Assembly: GCF_003977665.1 (NCBI RefSeq)
Contig: NZ_RYYV01000010.1
Location: 62,001 to 126,000, forward strand
DNA length: 64,000 bases
Source of the DNA: Dyella choica
Lineage (GTDB): Bacteria; Pseudomonadota; Gammaproteobacteria; Xanthomonadales; Rhodanobacteraceae
Direction: 5' to 3'
Both the position numbers and the translations under genes were made by a program. This document shows positions 18,730 to 30,395 of this stretch, piece by piece; within the stretch, counting starts at the first letter, position 1, and every line of letters begins with the position of its first letter. The notes beneath the pieces are model-generated. The model searched no databases, was not told the origin of the DNA, and saw only the letters and a list, made by a program, of their open reading frames with translations.

Positions 18730-20649
18730 ATGAGTGATTTTCCACGCTGGAGATACTTTCTGGTCGCCGTCGTACTGGTGCTGGGCATCCTGTACGCATT
18801 GCCGAACATTTATCCGCCGCTGCAGGCCGTGCAGGTGGCGCCCACCCAAGGCGCGTCGCTCGATCCGACGGCGCAGCAGAAGGTCATCTCCACGCTGCAG
18901 GCCGCCAAGCTGCCGTACGTGAATGAAAGCCTCAAGCACGATGCCAGCCGCGGCGATTACATCGTGGTTGGCTTCGCCAACGGCGATTTGCAAAAGAACG
19001 CTGCGGACGCGCTGAAGGCTGGCCTGGGCGAGAGGTACAACGTCGGCTTCAACCTGGAGTCCACCGTACCGCGCTGGCTCAGTCTCTTTGGCGGCCGCGC
19101 GATGCCATTGGGCCTGGATCTGCAGGGCGGTGTGCGCTTCCTGATGGCGGTCGACCAGAGCGACATCATCGATCGCCAGGAAAATCGCTATGCGCAGGAC
19201 GTAACCGCCCTGTTGAAGGACAAGAAGATCTCGTTCATTTCGGTCACGCGCAACGCCACGCGCGGCCAGGGCGTGATCGTGGTCCTGGGGACTGCGGCCG
19301 ACCGGACCGCGGCAAGTGATGCGATCGTCACCGAATACACCGATCTTGCCGTCACCGACGGCCAGAGCACCGGCGACCGTTTCGTGCTCAATGCGGTCAT
19401 CAAGCCGAACAAGCTGCATGATCTGCAGGTCAACGCCATTCGCCAGAACCTCACCACGTTGGGCAACCGCATCAATGCGCTGGGCGTATCCGAGCCGGTG
19501 ATCCAGGCGCAAGGCGAAGACCATATCTCGGTCGAACTGGCGGGCGTGCAGGATCCGGGCGAGGCGAAGAAAGTGATCGGCGCAACCGCCACGCTGCAGT
19601 ACGTTGCGGGATTGGGTGAAGCGCGCTTCAACGGCAGGGACTGGCTAGGCGACCAGACGGTGGCGGATGCCGTGCACAGCGGCAACATTCCGCCTGATGC
19701 ACATCTGTACTACAACGCGGAAAATACGATCGCCTATCTGGTCAGCAAGAACATCATCGCCAGCGGTGACGAGCTGGTTGATGCAGCCTCCGGCAACGAT
19801 CCGCAAAGCGGTTCGCCGATGGTGAGCGTGACGCTGAATTCCGCCGGCGCCGCCAAGATGCTCGACTTTACGCGAGAGAACGTCGGCAAGCCGATGGCCG
19901 TGGTGTACGTGGAAACCAGCACGGACACCAAGATCGTCGACGGCAAGGAAGTGCGCACGCCCAAGACCACCTACCAGGTCATCAACTACGCCTCCATCAA
20001 CGGCGTGTTCAGCAATAAATTCCAGACCACCGGCCTGGCCAGTACCAAGGCCGCCTCGGACCTTGCACTGATGCTGAAAGGCGGTTCGCTGGCTGCGCGC
20101 ATGGACATCGTATCGGAGGGCGTGATCGGCCCCAGCATGGGCCAGGACAACATCGACAAGGGCCTGAAGGCGGTGTTGCTGGGCCTGGGCCTGGTGTTGG
20201 TTGCGGCGGCGATCTACTACAAGCTGTTCGGCCTGGTGGCGGACATTGCGCTGTTCTTCAACCTGGTGGTGCTGGTGGCGGTGATGTCGATGATCGGCGT
20301 GACGCTCACCATGCCGGGCATTGCGGGCATCGTGCTGACCCTGGGTATGGCGATCGACGCCAACGTGCTGATCTGTGAACGCGTGCGCGAGGAATTGCGT
20401 AACGGTTCCACACCGCTGGCGGCGATTCGCGCCGGCTATGAAAAAGCCTGGGCCACCATTCTCGACGCCAACGTCACCCACCTTATCGCCGCGCTGGCGC
20501 TGACCACGATGGGCTCGGGTCCGATCAAGGGCTTCGGCGTCACCTTGCTGATCGGTATCCTCACCTCGATGTTCACCTCGGTAACGGTTACCCACGCGAT
20601 CACCGCGCTCATTCACGGCGGCCGCAAGCTCAAAACGCTGTCGGTGTAA
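18730..20649 (+). CDS. secD: protein translocase subunit SecD
   Basis: With SecF it uses the proton gradient to help complete protein export. The protein of about 639 residues has an N-terminal helix (RYFLVAVVLVLGILYALPNI), the D1 motif MPLGLDLQGGVRF, a large periplasmic domain, and five C-terminal helices with the conserved GIAGIVLTLGMAIDANVLI. ATGs at 18721 and 18730 are both possible; 18730 (MSDFPRWRY) best matches other SecD proteins. secF follows after 12 bp. Confidence 0.96.
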   Translation: MSDFPRWRYFLVAVVLVLGILYALPNIYPPLQAVQVAPTQGASLDPTAQQKVISTLQAAKLPYVNESLKHDASRGDYIVVGFANGDLQKNAADALKAGLGERYNVGFNLESTVPRWLSLFGGRAMPLGLDLQGGVRFLMAVDQSDIIDRQENRYAQDVTALLKDKKISFISVTRNATRGQGVIVVLGTAADRTAASDAIVTEYTDLAVTDGQSTGDRFVLNAVIKPNKLHDLQVNAIRQNLTTLGNRINALGVSEPVIQAQGEDHISVELAGVQDPGEAKKVIGATATLQYVAGLGEARFNGRDWLGDQTVADAVHSGNIPPDAHLYYNAENTIAYLVSKNIIASGDELVDAASGNDPQSGSPMVSVTLNSAGAAKMLDFTRENVGKPMAVVYVETSTDTKIVDGKEVRTPKTTYQVINYASINGVFSNKFQTTGLASTKAASDLALMLKGGSLAARMDIVSEGVIGPSMGQDNIDKGLKAVLLGLGLVLVAAAIYYKLFGLVADIALFFNLVVLVAVMSMIGVTLTMPGIAGIVLTLGMAIDANVLICERVREELRNGSTPLAAIRAGYEKAWATILDANVTHLIAALALTTMGSGPIKGFGVTLLIGILTSMFTSVTVTHAITALIHGGRKLKTLSV

Positions 20650-20661
20650 TCGGAGACTCGC

Positions 20662-21627
20662 ATGGAAATTTTCAGCCACAACAGCAACGTCCACTTCCTG
20701 GGTCTGCGTAAGGTCAGCATTGGCCTTGCCGTGCTGCTGGTGATCGCTTCGGTCGTATTGCTCGCTACACGCAGCCTCAACTATGGCCTGGACTTCACCG
20801 GCGGCGTCAGCATGGAGGTCACCTACGACAATCCTGTCGCGACCGAAGACGTGCGCAGCGCGTTGGCCAAAGGCGCCATCGAAAACGTCGTCGTGCAGAG
20901 CGTAGGCGGTACCCGGCAGGTGTCGATCCGCTTCCAGCCCAAGGACGACCATCATTACACCCAGCAGGACGGCCAATCGCCCAACCTCGACCTGATCTCC
21001 GCCGACGTGGCCAAGGCTCTGCAGGCGGTGCGCCCCGACGCCAAGATCGCGGGCAAGAGCTATGTCGGTCCGCAGGTAGGCGAGCAGTTGCGCAGTGATG
21101 GCGTGACCGCCGCGATCTTCGTGATCATCGGCATCGGCATCTACCTGTGGATCCGCTTCGAACGTCGTTTCGCGATCGCGGCTCTGCTCACGGAAGTGCA
21201 TGACACGCTGGTCACGCTGGGCGTGATCTCACTGGTCCAGCGCGAATTCGACCTCACCGTGCTGGCCTCGGTGCTGGCGGTGATCGGTTACTCCATCAAC
21301 GACAAGGTGGTGGTGTTCGATCGTATCCGCGAACTGTTCCGGTCCTCGCGCAAGGCCGATCCGGAGGAAGTTCTCAACCGCTCGATCAACAGCACGCTGT
21401 CGCGAACCATCATCACTTCGCTGTTCACCAGCATCGCGATGGCCGCGCTGTATTTCTTTGGCGGGCCGTCGGTGCATGGCTTTGCGATCACCATGCTGAT
21501 CGGCATCCTGGTCGGCACGCTGTCGTCGATCTTCGTGGCCAGCCCGATCCTGTTGTGGCTGGGCGTGTCGAAGAAGGACCTGATGCCGGTGACCAAGGAG
21601 AACCCGGAGCTGGCGCGCCGTCCGTAA
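20662..21627 (+). CDS. secF: protein translocase subunit SecF
   Basis: A 321-residue partner of SecD with the first helix ISIGLAVLLVIASVVLLATR-like at residues 17-38, the conserved LNYGLDFTGGVSMEV, a periplasmic domain, and four to five C-terminal helices including VIGYSINDKVVVFDRIRE and a late RTIITSLFTSIAMAALYFFG. GGAG precedes the ATG. The operon ends at the terminator at 21651. Confidence 0.96.
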   Translation: MEIFSHNSNVHFLGLRKVSIGLAVLLVIASVVLLATRSLNYGLDFTGGVSMEVTYDNPVATEDVRSALAKGAIENVVVQSVGGTRQVSIRFQPKDDHHYTQQDGQSPNLDLISADVAKALQAVRPDAKIAGKSYVGPQVGEQLRSDGVTAAIFVIIGIGIYLWIRFERRFAIAALLTEVHDTLVTLGVISLVQREFDLTVLASVLAVIGYSINDKVVVFDRIRELFRSSRKADPEEVLNRSINSTLSRTIITSLFTSIAMAALYFFGGPSVHGFAITMLIGILVGTLSSIFVASPILLWLGVSKKDLMPVTKENPELARRP

Positions 21628-21650
21628 TTTGAGCACGTCCCAAACATGCT

Positions 21651-21683
21651 AAACGGCCCGGTCTTCCGGGCCGTTTTCATTTT
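21651..21683 (+). terminator. intrinsic terminator after secF
   Basis: AAACGGCCCG pairs with CGGGCCGTTT across GTCTTC, followed by TCATTTT. It separates the sec genes from motAB. Confidence 0.9.
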
Positions 21684-21765
21684 GGCGGCCACGAAGTGCC
21701 GTGGAGCGATCGCATGTGACCATGTTGGCCATTGATCCAGATCACAATGCGGGCCTTTCTTGATC

Positions 21766-21792
21766 TAAATTTAGGCTCGCAGCGGTCGATAA
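21766..21792 (+). promoter_or_regulatory. sigma-28 (FliA) promoter of motAB
   Basis: TAAATTTA, 11 bases, then GTCGATAA: a near-consensus flagellar sigma-28 promoter (TAAAGTTT, N11, GCCGATAA), 37 bases before the motA start codon. It places the stator genes in the late flagellar class. Confidence 0.8.
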
Positions 21793-21828
21793 GCAGGAGA
21801 GGACGCTGACGTCCCGAATGGAGTCCCC

Positions 21829-22701
21829 ATGCTTGTCCTGATCGGTTCCCTGGTGGTGATGGCCTGCGTGCTTGGCGGTTTTCTGCTGTCACACGGACAA
21901 ATTCTTGCGCTGTGGCAGCCGAACGAGCTGATGATCATCGGCGGCGGTGCCATTGGCGCATTTCTCTCCGCCAATCCGTTGAAGATCGTCAAAGGCGTCG
22001 GTCAAAACCTTATCGCTCTATTCAAAGGGCCGAAGTATCGCAAGCAGGACTACGTTGATCTGTTGTCGCTGCTGTACGACATCTTCGGCGTCATGCGCAA
22101 GCAGGGTTTGCTTGGTTTGGAATCGCATATCGAAGACCCGCAGTCGAGCTCGATCTTCAGCGCCTATCCGCGATTGGTGAAAGAACACCATCTGATCGAG
22201 TTCATTACCGACTGCCTGCGCCTGATGGTGGGCGGCAATATGAATCCGCACGAGTTGGAGCAACTGCTGGAAGTGGAATTGGAGACTCATCACCACGAAG
22301 CCGAAGCGCCCGCGATGGCGGTGATGAAGATGGCTGACGCCTTGCCGGGCTTTGGCATCGTGGCCGCGGTGCTCGGCATCGTCAACACTATGTCGCAGCT
22401 AGGCGGGGATACTTCGCAGATCGGCGAACACATCGCCGGTGCGCTGGTCGGCACGTTCCTGGGCATCCTGCTCTGTTACGGCTTCATTGGCCCCTTGGGG
22501 GCGGCGATGGAAAGCCGCGTGCAGGAAGACGGCAAGGCGTTCGAGTGCGTCAAGGTCGCTTTGCTGGCCAGCTTGCGCGGCTACAACCCGAAGGTATCGG
22601 TGGAGTTTGCGCGCAAGACGCTCTCGCCACAGGCGCGGCCGAATTTCCAGGACTTCGAAGACCATCTCAAGGAGGCTTCCCGCGCCGGAGCTTCAGCGTG
22701 A
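21829..22701 (+). CDS. motA: flagellar motor stator protein MotA
   Basis: A proton-channel stator subunit of the flagellar motor. The 290-residue protein has four membrane helices, a cytoplasmic loop with the charged residues that contact FliG, and the conserved prolines in DALPGFGIVAAVLGIVNTM and LGILLCYGFIGPLG. Its N-terminal pair of helices and length resemble the H+-type MotA of enterobacteria. GGAG precedes the ATG. It overlaps motB by four bases. Confidence 0.95.
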   Translation: MLVLIGSLVVMACVLGGFLLSHGQILALWQPNELMIIGGGAIGAFLSANPLKIVKGVGQNLIALFKGPKYRKQDYVDLLSLLYDIFGVMRKQGLLGLESHIEDPQSSSIFSAYPRLVKEHHLIEFITDCLRLMVGGNMNPHELEQLLEVELETHHHEAEAPAMAVMKMADALPGFGIVAAVLGIVNTMSQLGGDTSQIGEHIAGALVGTFLGILLCYGFIGPLGAAMESRVQEDGKAFECVKVALLASLRGYNPKVSVEFARKTLSPQARPNFQDFEDHLKEASRAGASA

Positions 22702-23615
22702 GCGAGCAGGGTCGAGATACCCTGATCGTGGTACGTCGTTCGCGGCGCAAGAAGCATGGTCATCATGGTGGGGCCTGGAAAGTGGCCTATGCCGACTTCG
22801 TCACGGCGATGATGGCGTTCTTCCTCGTGATGTGGCTGCTTGGTGTGGGTACGCGTCAGCAGCGCGCGGCCATCGCCGAATACTTCAAGAATCCCAGCAT
22901 GGCGCCGGGCACGGCAACGATCGCGCCGCCCGGGAAGATGGGGCCGGGCGGCGCGAGCGACAGCATGATCAAGCTCGGTGGTGCGATGGACGTGCCGCAT
23001 GGTCCCGGCAAGGACCGCCGCGCCGCGCGCCTGGATTCCGCGGATGTGGAGAAACTGGCCCGCGAGCACGAAAAGCAGCGCCTGGAAAACCTGATGCTGC
23101 AACTGCGTGCGGCCATCGAGAAAAGCCAGGCGCTGGAACCATTCAAGGACCAACTGCTGCTCGACATCACGCCGGAAGGCCTGCGTATCCAGATCGTCGA
23201 CAAACAGAACCGCCCGATGTTCGCCACCGGCAGCGCGATGCTCGAACCGTATACGGTGGCGATTCTGCATGAGCTGTCGACCTTTATCGAGCAGGCGCCG
23301 AACAAGGTCAGCATCTCCGGCCATACCGACGATGCGCCTTACAGCACCGAAAGCCGTTACAGCAATTGGGAGCTTTCCGCCGATCGTGCCAATGCGGCGC
23401 GGCGCGCCCTGCTGGAGGGCGGCCTGGAAGAAGAGAAGATCGCGCGCGTAGTCGGCTTGGCTGCCTCGGTGCCGTTTGACAAAACCAACCCCGGGAATCC
23501 GATCAATCGGCGTATTAGCATCATCATGATGACCAAGCAGGCGCAGGATGCGGCGCTGTCCCAGGAGGAGGCACCTCTACCTGCGCCACGATCTTCATCC
23601 GTTCCGCCGACTTAG
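22698..23615 (+). CDS. motB: flagellar motor stator protein MotB
   Basis: Peptidoglycan-anchored partner of MotA. The 305-residue product from a GTG overlapping the motA stop (GTGA) has a basic N-terminus (VVRRSRRKKHGHHGG) and a single membrane helix with the proton-carrying Asp in AYADFVTAMMAFFLVMWLL. Its C-terminal OmpA-like peptidoglycan-binding domain includes KVSISGHTDDAPYS and NRRISIIM. The GTG start is chosen because earlier in-frame codons lie inside motA. Confidence 0.95.
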   Translation: MSEQGRDTLIVVRRSRRKKHGHHGGAWKVAYADFVTAMMAFFLVMWLLGVGTRQQRAAIAEYFKNPSMAPGTATIAPPGKMGPGGASDSMIKLGGAMDVPHGPGKDRRAARLDSADVEKLAREHEKQRLENLMLQLRAAIEKSQALEPFKDQLLLDITPEGLRIQIVDKQNRPMFATGSAMLEPYTVAILHELSTFIEQAPNKVSISGHTDDAPYSTESRYSNWELSADRANAARRALLEGGLEEEKIARVVGLAASVPFDKTNPGNPINRRISIIMMTKQAQDAALSQEEAPLPAPRSSSVPPT

Positions 23616-23624
23616 GCCGAAATC

Positions 23625-23697
23625 GTAGGCTGGGATGACAATTCCAGCATCAGAATGCCGCATACATGGCAATGCTGGGATTGTCATCCCAGCCTAC
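23625..23697. repeat. REP pair between motB and murU
   Basis: GTAGGCTGGGATGACAAT and its inverted partner (GGGATTGTCATCCCAGCCTA) flank about 28 bases. The right end contains the TAG stop codon of murU, so the repeat sets the C-terminus of that protein. Confidence 0.88.
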
Positions 23698-24386
23698 GGA
23701 TTTTCGCTGTTCAACGCCGCCAGTCTTTCGGGCGACCCCACATCCGTCCACTCGCCACGATGATGATGGCCGCTTACCTCACCCCGCCGCATGGCTGCCC
23801 GCAGTAGCGGTGCAAGCTTGAAGCGCGGAAGTTTCTCATCGGCAGGATCGATGACGGCTCGCCAATCGCGCAAGATCTCGCGTCTGTAAACGCCGATGCC
23901 ACTGTATGTCAGCCGCTGATAACCTTCCTCGTGTAATTTGCCCTGCTCATCCAGTGCAAAATCACCCGTTTGATGATGCGGCGGGTTGTCCACCATCAAC
24001 AGATGCGCAAGGCCATCCGGCTGCGCTGGCAGGATGCCGAAATCGGCATCCGTCCACACATCGCCATTGATCACGATAAAGGGCTCCGACCCCAGCAGCG
24101 GTAGTGCGTTGAGCATCCCGCCGCCGGTTTCCAGCGGCACCACGCCTTCGTACGCATACCGGATGCGCAGGCCCCATTGCGAGCCGTCGCCCAGCGTCTG
24201 TGGGAACTGTTCGGCCAGGTGCGAAGTGTTGATCACCACGTAGCGCACGTCGATCGCCGCAAGCTTCTCCAGGTGCCAGACGATCAGCGGCTTGCCGCGC
24301 ACCCTCAACAGCGGCTTGGGCGTGTGATCGGTCAATGGACGCATGCGCTCGCCAAGGCCGGCGGCAAAGATCAGCGCATGCCTCAT
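23694..24386 (-). CDS. murU: N-acetylmuramate-1-phosphate uridylyltransferase
   Basis: Makes UDP-MurNAc from MurNAc-1-phosphate in the cell-wall recycling route that bypasses fosfomycin-sensitive MurA. The 230-residue nucleotidyltransferase has FAAGLGERMRPLTDHTPKPL (nucleotide-binding loop), the metal site INGDVWTD, VPLETGGGM and the late GEWTDVGSPERL. The ATG at 24386 overlaps the amgK stop codon (ATGA). Its stop codon is supplied by the adjoining REP sequence. Confidence 0.92.
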   Translation of the reverse strand: MRHALIFAAGLGERMRPLTDHTPKPLLRVRGKPLIVWHLEKLAAIDVRYVVINTSHLAEQFPQTLGDGSQWGLRIRYAYEGVVPLETGGGMLNALPLLGSEPFIVINGDVWTDADFGILPAQPDGLAHLLMVDNPPHHQTGDFALDEQGKLHEEGYQRLTYSGIGVYRREILRDWRAVIDPADEKLPRFKLAPLLRAAMRRGEVSGHHHRGEWTDVGSPERLAALNSENP

Positions 24387-25396
24387 GCCGGGCTGACCTG
24401 GGTCAAATCGCGGCCTTCGGCATGGCGTTCGATCAGTGCGGCAAAGTCGGCCAGCTCTGGATAGCGGTGCGCTACGGACATCACGTAGTGATACACGCGT
24501 GGCACGTCGGCGAGATAGCCAGGCTTGCCGTCGCGATACCACAGGCGATAGAACTGGCCGAGCACCCGCACGTGGCGGTGTAACCCGGTGAGGTCGAACC
24601 AGCGTCGGAAGCGTTCGCTGTCGACCTCAGCGTCGATTACGCCGGCATGACGCAGGCGCTGCCGATAGGATTCCGCCCAGCTCTCCACGCGTTCGCGAGG
24701 CCAGACGACATAGGCGTCGCGCAGCAGCGAGGCAAGATCGTAGGTGATGGGGCCGGCCAGCGCACCCTGGAAATCGATGATGCCCGGGTTGTTCTGCCCG
24801 ACCACCAGCAGGTTGCGGCTGTGATAGTCGCGATGCACGAAGCAGCGCGGCTGCTCCTGCGCGTTTCGAACGATCACTTCGAAGGCCGTTTCCAGAGCAG
24901 CCCATTCAGCGCGGGCGGGGGTGTGGCCCAGATGGCGGCCAAGAAACCACTCCGGCATCACTTCCAGTCCGCGCATCAGCAGGTCGCGGTCGAACGGGGG
25001 CAGGTCGCGGTAGTCCATGCGCGTTTGCATGAGCAGCAAGGCATCCATCGCGTCAGCGTAAAGGGCATCCGCGTTGTGCTCGTCGAGCTCGTTCAGATAC
25101 AGCCGTGTGCCGAGATCTTCGATCAGCAGGAAGCCCTGTTCGAGATCCTGCTCCTGCACGGCCGGTACATGCAGACCTGCAGCGGCGAGTTGCCTGCCGA
25201 TCTTCAACCAAGGACGCGGATCTTCCTGCGCAGGCGGTGAGTCCATCACGATCCAGCTGCGGCCACCGTGCTGGGTGCGCCAGTAGCTGCGGAAGCTTGC
25301 GTCGGAGGAAGCGGGTTCGAGCGTTAGCGAAGGATCGCCAAGCGCTGCACGCGTCCAGGCTAGGCGGGCGGCCGTGCGGTCGGTAGTGCTTTGCAT
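24383..25396 (-). CDS. amgK: anomeric MurNAc/GlcNAc kinase
   Basis: Phosphorylates MurNAc (and GlcNAc) at the anomeric carbon, supplying MurU. The protein of about 337 residues has an aminoglycoside-phosphotransferase fold with the catalytic loop VHRDYHSRNLLV, the metal loop IIDFQGALAGPITYDLASLL and an N-terminal nucleotide site (SDASFRSYWR, WIVMDSPP). Start is ATG 25396; a GTG at 25417 is also possible and neither has a clear ribosome binding site. It forms a two-gene operon with murU. Confidence 0.92.
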   Translation of the reverse strand: MQSTTDRTAARLAWTRAALGDPSLTLEPASSDASFRSYWRTQHGGRSWIVMDSPPAQEDPRPWLKIGRQLAAAGLHVPAVQEQDLEQGFLLIEDLGTRLYLNELDEHNADALYADAMDALLLMQTRMDYRDLPPFDRDLLMRGLEVMPEWFLGRHLGHTPARAEWAALETAFEVIVRNAQEQPRCFVHRDYHSRNLLVVGQNNPGIIDFQGALAGPITYDLASLLRDAYVVWPRERVESWAESYRQRLRHAGVIDAEVDSERFRRWFDLTGLHRHVRVLGQFYRLWYRDGKPGYLADVPRVYHYVMSVAHRYPELADFAALIERHAEGRDLTQVSPA

Positions 25397-25467
25397 GAGT
25401 GGCTTGGTTGCGGACACGTGAATAGCTTAGTGCCAGTTCGTGCCTTTCACTCAACTCTTGTCATGCA

Positions 25468-25586
25468 GTCATCCCGGCGCAGGCCGGGATCCAGTCTGAA
25501 TACGCGTCCGAAGGACACAGCGCCTTCATATGTTGAGTGCTTCGCACAACGTATTCGAACTGGACCCCGGCCTGTGCCGGGGTGAC
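25468..25586. repeat. 119-bp palindromic MITE-like element, copy 2
   Basis: Homologous, in reverse orientation, to 5269-5384. The shared parts include TGTGCGAAGCACTC and GTGTCCTTCGGACGCGTATT (read on the minus strand here) and GTCAYYCCGG termini. It lies between amgK and amt. Confidence 0.85.
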
Positions 25587-25607
25587 GATCGGCTAACGCA
25601 GCGATGC

Positions 25608-26945
25608 TCAAGACAAGTTGTAGGCCCGCTCCTCATGCTCGGCGATATCCAGTCCCACCTGCTCCTGTTCGGGGCCGACGCGCAAGCCCATCGCGCGATC
25701 CAGCAGCTTCAGGATCACCCAGCTCAGCACGCCGCTCCACGCCACGGTGAAGCCCACGCCCTTGGCCTGAATCCATAACTGCAGCAGCGGCGAGGTTACC
25801 GCGCTATCGAAGCCGCCCAGCTTCGGTGCTGCGAACATGCCGGTAAGCAGTGCGCCGATGATGCCGGCCACCGCATGCACGCCGAACACGTCGAGGCTGT
25901 CGTCATAGCCCAGCTTGTGCTTCAGGCGCGTGGCGGTGAAGAAGCACGCTGCTCCTGCAGCCAAACCGATCACCAGTGCGCCGGCGGGGCCGGCCGTGCC
26001 CGCGGCAGGGGTGATGGCGACCAATCCAGCCACGGCGCCGGAGGCCGCACCGAGCACGCTGGCGCGCTTGTGCACGATCCACTCCACCGCCACCCAGCCG
26101 ATGACCGCGGCAGCGGTGGCGATCTGCGTTACCAGCATGGCCATGCCTGCATTGCCGTTGGCGGCCACGGCAGAGCCGGCATTGAAGCCAAACCAGCCCA
26201 GCCACAGTAGGGCGGCGCCAATGACCGTATAGCCCAAGTTGTGCGGCGGCATGTGCGTATGCGGCCATCCGCGCCGCTTGCCGAGCACCAGGCAGGCGAC
26301 CAATCCCGCAATACCGGCGTTGATATGCACTACCGTGCCGCCGGCGAAATCGAGCACACCCAGGTCGCCCAGCAGCGAACCCGGGCCGCTCCACACCATG
26401 TGCGCGATCGGCAGATACACCAGGCTGAGCCATAAACCGGAAAACCACAGCATCGCACTGAATTTCATGCGCTCGGCGTAGGCGCCGATGATCAGCGCTG
26501 GGGTGATGATCGCGAACGTGAGCTGGAACATCACGAACACGCTTTCCGGCACCGTCTGGTATAGCGTGGAAGGCGTGAGTCCGGCCAGCATCACGCGATC
26601 GAAAGCACCAAGGAATGAATGCCAGTTGGTCACGCCCGCGTGCATCCCCAGGGTGCTGAAGGCCAGCGAATAGCCGTATGCCATCCACAGCACCGTGACC
26701 AGCGCGGTGATAGCGAGGCACTGCATCATCACCGACAACAGGTTCTTCGCCCGCACCATGCCGCCATAGAACAGCGCCACGCCCGGGATCGTCATCATCA
26801 GCACGAACGCGCTGGCGACAATCATCCAGGCAGTGTCGCCGGCATTGAGCGTAGGCGCAGGTACGGCCTGCCCGAGGGCAGGCATGGCCAAGCCGGACGC
26901 CAAGACGGCGGCGGCGAACTGCAAGGCAATTCGATACTTGCCCAT
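25608..26945 (-). CDS. amtB: ammonium transporter
   Basis: An inner-membrane ammonium channel of 445 residues. It has a cleavable signal peptide (LQFAAAVLASGLAMPALG) and 11 predicted helices. The pore histidines are visible in AGGTVVHINAGIAGL and DVFGVHAVAGIIGALLTG. GAGG lies upstream of the ATG at 26945. It is co-transcribed behind glnK, whose product blocks the channel when nitrogen is abundant. Confidence 0.95.
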   Translation of the reverse strand: MGKYRIALQFAAAVLASGLAMPALGQAVPAPTLNAGDTAWMIVASAFVLMMTIPGVALFYGGMVRAKNLLSVMMQCLAITALVTVLWMAYGYSLAFSTLGMHAGVTNWHSFLGAFDRVMLAGLTPSTLYQTVPESVFVMFQLTFAIITPALIIGAYAERMKFSAMLWFSGLWLSLVYLPIAHMVWSGPGSLLGDLGVLDFAGGTVVHINAGIAGLVACLVLGKRRGWPHTHMPPHNLGYTVIGAALLWLGWFGFNAGSAVAANGNAGMAMLVTQIATAAAVIGWVAVEWIVHKRASVLGAASGAVAGLVAITPAAGTAGPAGALVIGLAAGAACFFTATRLKHKLGYDDSLDVFGVHAVAGIIGALLTGMFAAPKLGGFDSAVTSPLLQLWIQAKGVGFTVAWSGVLSWVILKLLDRAMGLRVGPEQEQVGLDIAEHEERAYNLS

Positions 26946-26976
26946 CCCCCGTTCCTCGTTTCCCATTCCCCGCAGC

Positions 26977-27540
<564 letters not shown>

Positions 27541-27572
27541 TCAGTCCTGATTAGGCGCTATCCTTCTTCCCC

Positions 27573-28030
27573 ATGTTTCGTGTCAGCCGACTGACGGACT
27601 ACGCCACCGTGGTGATGACCTGCATCGCCGCGCACCCTGGCGACGTCCTGAGCACCGCCCAGATCGCCGAAGAGGCGCATCTGGAATTGCCCACCGTCAG
27701 CAAATTGCTGAAGTCGCTGGGGCATGCCGGGCTGGTGGACTCCTTTCGTGGGGTGAACGGCGGCTACCGCCTCGCGCGGCCGGCGCAGCAGATCAGCTTG
27801 GCCGATATCGTGGAGGCGATCGAAGGCCCGCTCGGCATGACCGAATGCACGCTCAGCGAAGGCCAGTGCGACCGCGAGGCCCAGTGCAGCGTACGCGGCA
27901 GCTGGCAGCGCATCAATCACGTACTCGACAACGCGCTGCGCACGATGAGTCTGGCCGACATGCTGCGCCCCGTTGCGCCGCCGGCCACCGCCAGCGCGGC
28001 GCTCACCGAATTGAAAGGCAGGACAGCATC

Positions 28031-28034
<4 letters not shown>
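27573..28034 (+). CDS. Rrf2-family regulator of the suf operon
   Basis: A 153-residue transcription factor of the SUF-associated Rrf2 type, related to IscR. It has a winged-helix domain ([48 protein letters not shown]) and three Cys in the putative [2Fe-2S] site ([14 protein letters not shown]). It likely senses iron-sulfur status and represses its own operon. Its stop codon overlaps the sufB start by four bases. Confidence 0.93.
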
Positions 28035-29497
<1,463 letters not shown>

Positions 29498-29621
29498 GAT
29501 GTGCCCTCGCTACGGATTTTTACGCGGCGATGCCTATGGCGAGCGCGATACCGCATCCTGCGCCGATCTGGCGGCACATCCCGCCGTCGTACCCCATCAA
29601 CCTTGAATTGACTTTCTAGCC

Positions 29622-30391
<770 letters not shown>

Positions 30392-30395
<4 letters not shown>

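Noticed and set aside
19645-21201. Long open frame (about 518 codons) on the minus strand opposite secD-secF
   Set aside because: It is an antisense shadow of two conserved genes, with a low-complexity His/Gln/Arg-rich translation and no domain motifs.
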